Of a stretch of DNA of 64,000 nucleotides, positions 45,687-57,500 are shown one piece after another; position 1 is the first letter of the stretch; each line of letters opens with the position of its first letter. The notes under the pieces are model-generated. The model ran no database searches, was not told the origin of the DNA, and saw nothing but the letters and a program-made list of their open reading frames with translations. Made by a program: the position numbers and the translations under genes. Origin of the DNA: Microplitis mediator (Eukaryota; Arthropoda; Insecta; Hymenoptera; Braconidae); NCBI RefSeq assembly GCF_029852145.1, contig NC_079972.1, forward strand, positions 1,326,901-1,390,900. The letters are read 5' to 3'.

Positions 45687-46039
45687 AAATATCAAAAGTA
45701 CTTTTCAGCCAGTAAACATCAACAATACAATAATGCAAACAAAATAAGTTAATTTAAAATTGAATTAATTTTTTAATTTTTTTTTTTTAATAATTTTAGA
45801 GATTGTGTTTGCTCAGGCCAGATCATGCCTGAATATTGGCCAGTCATGAACATACGTGATCATGCATGAGAAATCATAATGATGCCTGATCAAGCATGAT
45901 CAAACATGTTCATGGCTGGCCAATATTCAGGCATGATAATGCATAAGATTAACGCATGATCAAGCATGATGATTTTTCCCGGGTAACTGACGTGATGGTA
46001 TCATGTACTGTACATTTAGTGTGTTATGTGCACTTTAGT

Positions 46040-46357
46040 GATCCCTAGCGTATCCGAATTATGGTGAATTACCGTAATTTATCACAAAGTGCCGTTTTTC
46101 TATGTAAATTTACCGCATTTATGATAATTTTCGGCAAATAAAGGTCGAATACCGCAGGTTTGCCAAAAATTTATGGTAAATTGCCGCACCTTTGCCGTAA
46201 AATGCTGTAATGCACCGCAAAATACCTCAATTTACTACTAAATAGCAAAAGTTACCGCAAAATACCGTATTTCACCGTAAATTATTGTAATCCGTGGTAA
46301 AATACCGTAATTCTACCGAATGCCGTAATTTACCGTAATTCGGATTCGCCAGGGATC
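46040..46357. mobile_element. TIR element of iterated TTACGGTAA
   Basis: TIRs GATCCCTAGCGTATCCGAAT and the reverse of ATTCGGATTCGCCAGGGATC enclose about 15 imperfect copies of ACCGTAATTTACCG-type words in both orientations. No coding capacity. Confidence 0.8.
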
Positions 46358-48106
46358 GCACCAGGAGCGCGAAATTCAAAATGGGTAATTATTGTACGCT
46401 TTATATGTTTTTTAGCTAAAAAACATTCTTTTCCATGTGGAAAAAATAATTTCAATAAGCCTTCTATAGTAAATTAATCAAATAAACTTAGTTAAAATCA
46501 CATCGTGCATCGAGTCGTGCAATTTGTGATTTTCAAAACTTTATATTTTAATTTTATTTGAAAAAAATAAACATAAAGAGATAAATAGAAATAAAGATAC
46601 TCGTAGTATTTCCTCCGTCTCATTTATAAAGATATTAATAATTAATGAACAATGTCACAAGTGAAAGATATGATTGGTGCAATGACGCCGCAACGGCAAC
46701 GAATTAATTTATAAATTACACGCAGTTATTATATCAATGTTAAATGATATAATTCATTCGTGGCACATTTCATTTCATGTGTGTGTTTCTACAAACGATG
46801 TTCATTCTAATAATTCTTTCATTTACGCACCCAATCATTCACGATAAATAGACCATTAAAACAATTATATCAGTTTATAATTACAGTCTCTAATATAATT
46901 CATTCATACCACACACACACACACACACATACACACACACACGCGCGCGCACACATATGTGAGCCTAAATGACTTTCGTTTGGTTATACTATGTGGAATT
47001 ATTTATTTATTTTTTATTACCATTGTCTGGACAACATTCTTTTAATAATAAAATACACATTCAAATTGTTACATTAGTTGAATTAAACGTTTTAAAGTCA
47101 CTTTCGAAGACACAGACTTTTTAATATTCGCCTGCGGCCATAATACTTTTTGAATTTGTTAATTTAATTTATATTATAATTATGTACAATTATTTAATTA
47201 AATCGATTAGAAAGTTTTTTTTTAACGCACTGTAATTTTCCACTTTTATTAAAAAAAAAAGTAATAATTTTCAACAGTGACTGCAACATTGCCACTTATT
47301 TAATGTTCCCATAACTTATTATACGTCAACAAAATCATTGAACTTTTATAAATTAATCTTATCAATTATAATTTTTTTTTACTTAATGATTTAAATTAAA
47401 AAAATCGGTTTCTACTATTCATTTTATTTAATTTAATTTAATTTTTGACACTGAGATCACACTTAGTTTTCATTGCACAGGTTAATTCTATATTGAGTTT
47501 TAATTAACTGATAAGCAAATAAGAATTTATATTTTTTATTTACAATTTCGTTATTGTAATAATACGTCATGCACTCGCGGTCACTATGCATTACTTAATG
47601 ATGTTTATTAAAAGGAAATTAATACAATTGACTCGCTTCACCTCGCACTATAATATTTACATCGCTCGAGATAATAATTCGATCCTCGAGTCTTTAACGC
47701 TCATAGATTCGATCGATCAATTTTAAGGCATTTATTTTTCATTTGTCGTGTATCAACGAGTCACTTACATAAATCTTCTGAATTATTTAATGGCAGTAGT
47801 GGAAAAGGTTGAGAGTGATTATTTACTTTGTTTAATTAATAATATCTGTACAATGTAATTTAATGATTATAATAATTGGACTTAATAAGATTTTAAGTAC
47901 AGTTTTGGATACTGTTGTTGCAGCAGTATCTCATGTATTCATATTTATATGGATATTGAGATAACCGTAATTAAAATCGCAACAGTTATTTTATCATTTT
48001 TTTCACAAATATCCACAAAAAAATGATAATTATGTGCGTTTAGACGAGCGTTATTTTGGGGGCCGAACGGTACTCGGCGCTCGACTGGTAACCGCGGCCC
48101 CATATG
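46358..48106. other. AT-rich sequence; probable rho-5 3' UTR plus intergenic
   Basis: A (CA)n/(CG) microsatellite lies at 46911-46955. The part next to the rhomboid stop codon (48107) is likely its 3' UTR, but no single polyadenylation site could be fixed because AATAAA-like words are common. Confidence 0.45.
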
Positions 48107-48538
48107 TCATACAGGTTCTTCTCTCATGAAATTTATATTTTGAGATGCACAAAAATCACGAGTAAATGGAATACAATTGAAAAGTTTGCATATTTCACAT
48201 TCATACACTGGTATATTATAAAAAAGAGCGAGAAGAAGAGCAAATAAACCCAATATCAGCACAAGACATATCCAAATAAGAATAATCTTTCGCCGACGGT
48301 CATATTCACCAAAAGAAATAAAAGGTAAGAGAGCATAGGATGCAAAAAAACCAAAAATAAAACCAAAAAAATGAGCATAATTATCAACCCAGGGTAGTAC
48401 TCCCAGTACTAAAAATCCCATGAGAATAAATATCAATTTTGTGAGCGCTCGACGTGGATGTTTTAAGATGGGCCAGCAATTGAGAACTTCGACAACTAGT
48501 GTTGCTAGTAGAGCAAAATGTGCACCAGCAGGACCAAC
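48107..48538 (-). CDS. rho-5: rho-5 last exon (membrane helices, C terminus)
   Basis: Acceptor TTACAG, exon from 48538. It begins VGPAGAHFALLATLVVEVLN, where GPAG replaces the catalytic serine motif. Helices FILMGFLVLGVLPWVDNYAH, FFGFIFGFFASYALL and IILIWICLVLILGLFALLLA follow. The Cys-rich tail (YECEICKLFNCIPF) ends at the TGA. Confidence 0.92.
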   Translation of the reverse strand, partial: VGPAGAHFALLATLVVEVLNCWPILKHPRRALTKLIFILMGFLVLGVLPWVDNYAHFFGFIFGFFASYALLPFISFGEYDRRRKIILIWICLVLILGLFALLLALFYNIPVYECEICKLFNCIPFTRDFCASQNINFMREEPV

Positions 48539-51500
48539 CTGTAATTAAATTAACAATTTTTTTAATTACTATATTTTTTTAACTTCACGCTAAGATCAGC
48601 GATGATTTTAAAAAATTTCGGGAAGCTATCGTTTTCACCCCGATTTTCGAAAATTGAAATTTCATCAGATGTGGACGTTTTGAGGTCCTAGGAAGCTATT
48701 TTGGCTATTTTCGGAATGATGTCTGATTATCCGTATATGTGTGTGTGAATGTATGGATGTAATCTTTTCATATCTTTTTAATGAATTGACAGATTTAAAT
48801 GGCTGGGAAGGCAATCGAAAGAGTTTGTTGGTCGTCAACTTTCATAAAAATTTCAGATCGATCGATAAGATAGAATCCAAGATATTAAATAAATGCAAAA
48901 AAAAAATAATTTTCAGTTTTTTTTTAATTTTTCAGAAATGGCTCGATCGATCGATTTCAAGATCTAAGTAGCTCTGGAACACAATAAAGCGCGTCGATGG
49001 CCTCGCGCTGGAAGAGCTCTAAACTGCACTCACGCTAATGTTTTCGAGCTTCTGGAGCTCGAAAACAGCGGGAAGATTTGGGGCTGGCCGGCCTCATACG
49101 AAAAAAATATATCCGGGCAAATCTAGAATATGTCGCATATATGCAACATACACATAAATGTCTCATGTATGCAGATTTGTCCGGATATATATTTTTTTCG
49201 TATGGGGCAGGGCAAACCGATGTCCAGATTTTGTTTTAAAGTTTTTTAATTGGTTACACATTAAAAAATGATTTATCAAAGTGTAAAAAATAAAGCGCTC
49301 ATTAAAAATTTAACTGATTACTTTTTGGTGTCACGACTAAATATCACAGTCATGATATCATGCAAAAAAATATCGTAGTCTAATTATCATCTATCAGAAT
49401 ATTATGCACCCAAAGAGTATAGCGTAGTAATATCATGCGAAAAAAATATCTTGAAAATCGTGTGCATACAGATATTCGATGGCTAGTATATTTTATATTT
49501 ATAAACAAAGATTTGGAAAATCTAAAAGCGTACGTTTCACACGCTAATGTTATGTTTTAAAGAATTGAATTTTTAAAAAATTTGAATCACCCGCGTTTTT
49601 TTCATATAAATTTTCACGGTAAATATATGGTCATAAAAGTCTCCGGGTCAAAAAAAATCACTTGATTTCAACTTTTCTGACTTATTTGATTTGCTTTTGA
49701 CTTAATTAACTTGATTTTGACTGCTATAATTCTTTTGACTTGAATAAGGTACCGGCGGGTAATAAGGTCAAGCTAAGGGAGATTTTGAATAGAATCGAAA
49801 TTATTGCATTTAATTATCGAAATGTATCATAAATCTTTATTTCAATATATTAGCCATAAAATACAATGAAGTAATGGTAATTTATACCACACCCGGGTCG
49901 AAAAATTTGATCTGATTTTAGTCTAACTGGACTGTATTTGGACTACTTGGTCTGTTATTGAACTTCGATAAAAATTTTAATCTGTTTTTGATCTACCCGG
50001 ACTGAAAAATTTGACCTGATTTTAGTCTGATTGGACTATTTGATCTGATTTTGATCTTTTATGAAAATGTTAAGCTATTTTCGACCTGCTACTTTAAAAA
50101 ACAAACGCGTTACGAGCAGACTAAATTAGATTAATTCGTGAACTTTAAAAAATTTTAGTTCTGAAAATTTACAAGGACAAAACTAGATTAAATCATGGAC
50201 TTATAAAATTTTTATTTATGGGCAATATTGATGAAAAAATATTAAGTTGCAGAATTGATTATGTTTTATTTAGTATCTTTTGTTTAAAAATGTCGGCAGT
50301 TAATGAAAATTTGACAGCTTAATTTTTTAGTTGTCTTCATTGAATATTTATATCATTGAATAAAAGTGATAAAACAACTCTTAAAATGTCAAGAATTTTC
50401 TCTTATTTACTGGATAAAATTGAAAATATTTTGGCATAAGAAAACATCAAAATTCTTGTGCTACGGAGAAAATGTTGGCTCGAAATCTACCTATTTTTAT
50501 TATGCTGTCGACCAAACTTGAAACAGAAAGTAAAGTATCCAAAAAATTACTATGCTCTTATAAAAAATTATTATGCTGCATCAAAATTATTATAATGTAT
50601 GGAAGTGATTGATATTGAAGCTCATCGATAATTTTCTCGCGCGTAATAAGTAATGTGATACAGTATAATCATTTTTTGTAAGAGCATGATAATTTTTTGG
50701 ATGCTTTACTCCCTGTTTCAAGTTTAGTCGACAGCATTGTAAAAATTGGTAGGTTTCGAGCCAACATTTTCTCTTTGTGACATCTTATTATGGAAGCGCA
50801 TTAGCATGTTTTAAATACCAAGAAAATTAAAATAAATTAATAACCTTGACAAGTCGATTATGAAGCACAATCTCTCCGCTTCGCGTTCGAGGCGTGCAAC
50901 AATAATTTTTCATATGACATTGAGACTTCACGATATTATTTGAACAAGTGATGATTAGACGTGTGATGATTTACTATGCGATAATTAGTCGTGTGATATT
51001 TAGACATGTTACCAAACATTGATGGATAAATTGTCGATAATTTCAAGTTTAACTTGTGTGTAACTTTTTCGGTACAAACGACGTATCTTAACAAAACATA
51101 AAATGTGTTCGTTTTACACACAATCAGTGTTAATTTTGGCGAATCCATTTTTACTGTTTCAAGTAATTTTGAGTCAGCTATAAAATTTATAATTTTAGTT
51201 CTTTCGATTTTTAAGTGACAATAATTTTTTTTTCTTAAATTTAATAAAAAAAAGATTAATAATTAGACTTTAAATCATTAAAACAATAGATGAGAAAAAA
51301 ATACTGTTATCTCAGAGAAATTTTAATGATAAATATTTTTTTATATAAACATAATAATTCAGTAAGATTTAAAAAAAAATATCAAGGACATTTTTAAATT
51401 AAAATGGTTTTTCTTGTCATTCATTATAAAATTAATAAAAGTAACGGCTATTAAAACGTTGTAAGTCTAAGCTTACTGAAAGTTTTTTCTTCTATAGAAA

Positions 51501-54500
51501 AGGATTAAGTAATATAATAGTAAGCTGAAATTAAGTAACAGAATAAAGAGAAAGTTACGAAAGTTAAAATAACAGTATCATACTTCTAAAGTTATTTAAT
51601 AACTAAGCAAGAAATGAAATTAATTTATAATATTGTAACTCCTAGAATAATGTTGACGGACATACTTCAATTAAAAGTTTGTTGACTAGAAAATAGATAT
51701 AAACTTCCTATCTAATACACGACATAATAAAGTTAGAGAATTATCTTTACCCTTTTTGAAAACTCTCAACTTGTTACTCTTCTCCGGATAAATATTTTGG
51801 AACACGGAAAGAAAATTCCACTAAAACCTACGACGTTAACATGTTAATCATGAGCTATACTTTCATTAGCATCAATTTTTAAATGTCTCATTTTGAATTT
51901 TACTATACAGGTTACATTTTTTACTATTCAACATCATAATTATTACAAAGACTTTTTAAATCAAAAATTATTTCAAAAATTACAATTTTAACATCGTAAA
52001 AGGAATAAAATAATAATTACAATTAAAAAACTATATTTATTCTTATATTTATCTTTCTATTTACTTTTAAATAAAATAAATATTACAGTGCTGCCTGTGT
52101 TTTAATACGATGAAAGTTATAAAAATTACGATGTTACATGGCAATTTTTACATAGTTACTACGTCCTCCGTAAGAGGCACTCTCGTGACTTATGACTATT
52201 TATTCAAATTGTTCATAGGGATCTTAAAAACAACATAGAGTTGTTGTCCTTTTTCTGGCCGAGTGGTCTAAGGCGTTGAAGACTTTGCACTCGAAATGAC
52301 TCGAGTTTGAATCCAACTGCCGAACGATTATTATTTTATTCTTTTGTTTAAAATTTCTCTTCAAATTTTACTTTGTTTACCTCGTAATTTGTACTAAAGA
52401 GCTTAAGACTGTATTATTTGTCTGAAGTATTATTTCTTAAATGAAATTTCTGATTCAACATCGTAAAAATTATGATGTTAGCATCGTAAATTTAACTGGA
52501 ACTTTCTTTCCGTGTAGAGCTCTTAAACTTTTTTCTTATTCTTTCAATTGGGATAGTTAAATTTAACATGAACATTTTATAAAAATGACGTGATAACTTC
52601 GATAAGAGTCTATCTTATCGATCGACCTGAAATTTTCAGGAAAGTTGACAGCCAACAAACTTTTCCGATTGCCGCCTCAACCATCTTTATCGGTTAATTC
52701 ATTAAAGAGATATAAAGAGTTTACATCCATACATCCATACACACACAGGCACTCGGACATCATTCTGAAAATAATCAGAATAGTTTCCTGTGACCTTAAA
52801 ATGCCGACATCTGACAAAAACTCGATTTTCACAAATCAGGGTAAAAACAATATCACCCCGAATTTTTCGAAAATCATTGATTTTTTTAGCAGGAAGTTAA
52901 TAATTTTAACTGTTTAATAGGTATTGAAATTACACTAGAATAGTAAATTTGAAAGATTGAAACCACGCATAAAAATACCAGGTAATTGCGTACAATCGTG
53001 GCTCCACCTGTTTTTACATTTGCTTAATTAGGTGTTGTTTTCAGTATCAATAAGCTATGAGTTTATACCAATGGTATAAAATATGCTTGATTCTGAGAGT
53101 ATCTTTGCTATTTTTCAGTTCCGTGCTACACTGCGCTAATCGACATAATTTTCTCATTATTCTATGCATTGACTCTCAAGTCAACCACCAAAACTTAAGA
53201 TATGTGTCTTTGCGCCATACTAGATAGTAGTTTCGTCCTGAGTACGTTAACGGACTCGTCAGTAAGGCTATGTTAACGTACTCTTGCCTTGGACTACGCC
53301 TTATACTAGCACGCGCCGAGCTAAAACCATGTTGCGGGCTTCAACCCAACACTATACTAGCAAAGGGAGGTGGATATCGTCCAAACTATTTGCATTCAAA
53401 TATTAGTTGAGCTGTTGTACGCTGCAAAAGTATAGAAATAACAGAAATATGCCAATTTTCAGGTATTACAAAAGCACCAATATCATTGTAGCTCTTAGAT
53501 AAACCCATAGAACTCCACCGTCTATCTTACGGTATTATATAAAAATTTTTATTATATGTTTGGAAATTTATTTTTGAAAATTTGCATAACTTCTTGCCAT
53601 TTTCATCAATTTTATTCATTTGAGGTGCAAGGCCTGAATAGTTATATAGAGTTAAAGACAAAAATACAGACAGAAAACTTCATGCGCTGTGTAACTGAAC
53701 ACGCGGAAAAAGTTTATTTACGGAAATTTAAGGTGTGAGCACTTGGAGCTTTGAAAAATAAGTGGAGCCATGATTGTAAACAAATGCTAAAAAACTGAAT
53801 ACGGAAAAAATTAAATACCTCAGCTCTATAAGGGATGAATATTGCACTTGCAAGATTACCAGCCAAAGCTCCCGTAAAATATATCAAAGCAATTCTCAAA
53901 GATCCTGTTAGTTTTTCAAGATCCCTCATCAGATAATATTGAACGAATAACGTCACAGCAAGATGGAGAATTCTGTAAATACCAAATTATTTTATTAATA
54001 ATATTTATAGACTTTTATAGTTTCAATAAAATATTTCTAGTAACCCATGTCCGAAGAATACGTCTGTAATTGGCTAAAGTCGGCCTTATCAAATTTTATA
54101 TTCAAATACAATCCTGTCTGATCGGTGAAAAGTGTCATTTGATATATATTATATCACTACTTTTTATATCCAATCATAAAATTTCAGTGAAATAGGCAAA
54201 GTTTATCCCTACTCAATGACTCAATCCACTAACGAATCTATTACCTCCCTTTTTTATGACGTCACTTTAAATTTTAGACTTTCGAGAACGATCTGAGTTT
54301 TGATCAACAAACAATAAATCGCGAGGAATAATTATTTCGTGAAGGATAATTCAATTATTTTTTTTGTGAACAAATAACCGCCTTTTCTTGTGACTAAGTG
54401 AATAAGCCGAACCACCGGCGCGAAACTGAACAAAGAGTGTGACCGATTTGTTAATAAACAAGTAGAGTACGTTTGTGTGATAATAATTAATAAACTGAAT

Positions 54501-57500
54501 CATTAATTACGTGTAATAATTGGATGATAGTGCATATGAACGCGTTACCGGAATAAAATATTATTTGATATTTTATTTCATTCGAGCATTTCTGAGAATT
54601 ACGGATTATCCGTTTCTCCTTCGTTGCGGCAGTCGGGCTGTGCCGTGAAAAATACTCTGACGGCAAGTATTTCGTTAATCTTTACGCTGTATGTGTGTAT
54701 CCGGACAATAAAATAACGGATTTTTAGTTCGTCAACTAAATTAACTGACTTTGTGTTTTTAGATCAAGTACGAGAATTTTTCGAACAGTTTTGTTTATAT
54801 CGAGTCAAGCCGATACCGGTCATTTATATTTTGTTGTAAACCGATTATGTGATTTGTGATACCGATCAATTTAATTTGTTTAGTTCAATATACGACTAAT
54901 TATTTTGTGTTAATTCTGATCAATTACACCGGCACACAAAAAAAAATAAGTTCTCTGTACTTTTGACGGGACCGATTTATTCCCATGTATCTTGACCCCC
55001 TTTAATCCGAATCTGAGGTCCGTTTAACCCGTACACCCTCAGATTTTTAGAAAACTTTAAAAAACCTCAAAAATACACAAAAATCGACCGTTTTTTAAAT
55101 TTATAAATTTTTTTAACCCTAACTAAGCATGATTTTTATGTATTTCGGTCCTCCACATACTAACCTGAAGTTTATTTAAAACATTAGCCATTTAAAGTCT
55201 GAGTAAATTCCAAAAAACCCCAAAAAATTGCAAAAAAGCAAAAAAATTCTTAGTGTTGTGATGAAAAAAATTTTTTGAAGCATATTAAAATTTTTTTATG
55301 TTTTAGGCCAAAATATTTTTTATATATATATCACAGATCGAACAATATGATTTCTTTTATTTATTTCGATTTAAAAGATGATTTTTGTTATACCAAATTT
55401 TATTTTTTTCGATTTTTTGGGAATTTTTGCCATTTATTTAAAATTTTAGAGATGTCTGAGCCATGGATGTTCGAGAATTATATGTGAAAGATAAACATAC
55501 ATGAAAATAATTATTTATTTAGCCCTATAAAATTTTTTTCATCACAATACTAAGAATTTTTTTGCTTTTTTGCAATTTTTTGGGGTTTTTTGGAATTTAC
55601 TCAGACTTTAAATGGCTAATGTTTTAAATAAACTTCAGGTTAGTATGTGGAGGACCAAAACACATAAAAATCATGCTTAGTTAGGGTTAAAAAAATTTAT
55701 AAATTTGAAAAACGGTCGATTTTTGTGTATTTTTGAGGTTTTTTAAAGTTTTCTAAAAATCTGAGGGTGTACGGGTTAAACGGACCTCAGATTCGGATTC
55801 AGCGGGTCAAAATACATGGGAATAAATCGGTCCCGTCAAAAGTACAGAGAACTTATTTTTTTTTGTGTGCCGGTGTTATTGATCAAAGTCTTCCCAGAAA
55901 ATAAATCGTCGTTGGGAATTGTCGGTAGTTTTCGGTTTCTAATGTCAGTGTAGTAACGGTGTAAAATTATACTCGTTTTCTCACAGTGAGGGTAAAAACC
56001 AACCGTGACGTACTCTCTGGGAGAACTTTATACAACTAGTGACATCGAGTATAATACTGATTTCAGAAGATGTATAAGATACTAAGGCACGAGATCCAGT
56101 ACCCAATCAGGGAACTAGTACCAAGTCGGTCATGTATTTCTATATCTATATTTACTAAATTTTACTAAATACGTGGAGTGATTAAGTACTAGTTCCCTAA
56201 TCAAATACTAGGTTTTTTACCTTAGTGTATTTTTTTTTTTTTATTTGAATAAAAATGTTATTTTTAAACTATACCCTGCATGAAGGAATGTTGTGGTAAA
56301 TAATCGATAAAATTGATCTGGCCATTCAGGATGCAAAAATGGTATCATTCCACAGACATCATGGAGACATTCAACTTGTGAACAAAGAGATGCCTCTTCA
56401 TGAAAATATCCATGTACGAAATCACAATATTCTTTTGTTGTGATCCGACACATTCCATGGATACCTATGCAACAGGGATGTCCAATAACTTCGCATACCA
56501 TATGTTCAGCCATTTTGTCTTTATAGCGGCCAACCGGAAAGTTGTTGTTTCCCTGAGTATGACCATTGTTACTTCTGAAAAAAACACAATTGTTCGATTA
56601 CCCCGGGTCAAAAAATTAGATCTGTTTTAAAATAAATGATAAATTCAAATATTTTTCCTTTAATTCAAGTTGGTAAATCGTATTTATTTTATATAAGAAT
56701 TTAATCTGTTTTTGCCCGTACTATTCCTTATCCAGGCTAATATCAGACTTATTTTCGTATGATATTTAGTCTGTTTTAAATCGCGTTTAGACAAAAAACA
56801 GACTTTTTTATTATAATTATTGGTCTGTGTTCAATTGTTTTTAAGGACAAATACAGGACTTTTTATAAATATAAATAATAATAATAATCTAGATTTATTA
56901 ATTTATTTTAATTTCCTTGGTATTTGAAACATGCTAATGCGCTTATGTAATAAGATGTCACACGGAGAAAAATGTTGGCTCGAAACCTACCAATTTTTAC
57001 AATGCTGTCGACTAAACTTGAAACAGGAAGTAAAGCATTCAAAAAATTATCGTGCTCTTACAAAAAATGATTATACTGTATCACATTACTTATTACGCGC
57101 GAGAAACTTATCGATGAGCTTCAATATCAATTACTTCCATACATTATAATAATTTTGATGCAGCATAATAATTTTTTATACGAGCATAGTAATTTTTTGG
57201 ATACTTTACTTTCTGTTTCAAGTTTGGTCGACAGCATAATAAAAATTGGTAGATTTCAAGCCAACATTTTTCTCCGTAGCACAAGAATTTTGATGTTTTC
57301 TTATGCCAAAATATTTTCAATTTTATCCAGTAAATAAGAGAAAATTATTGACATTTTAAGAGTTGTTTTATCACTTTTATTCAGTGATATAAATATTCAA
57401 TAAAGACAACTAAAAAATTAAGCTGTCAAATTTTCATTAACTGTCGACATTTTTAAACAAAAGATACTAAATAAATAGTAAATAAAACATAATCAATTCT

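Larger units (their letters stand above)
43184..45983. mobile_element. CCCGGGG-ended elements of iterated ATCATGCATGAT, nested
   Basis: CCCGGGGAAAAATC occurs at 43184 and again at 44957. The single matching right end GATTTTTCCCGGG finishes at 45983. TA flanks 43184 and 45983. 43190-43600 and 44970-45050 plus 45810-45975 are built of ATGCATGATC words. Either one element was split by the GGAATCC element at 43607-44955, or a truncated copy abuts a full one (44957-45983). Confidence 0.65.

Noticed and set aside
52247..52325. Functional tRNA-Ser or tRNA-Leu
   Set aside because: The D-arm matches, but the long variable arm is absent and the acceptor stem pairs poorly.
52645..52917. 90-codon frame sharing MTANKLFRLPP with 27098
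   Set aside because: The shared start is part of a dispersed non-coding repeat; the frames diverge at once and lack coding character.
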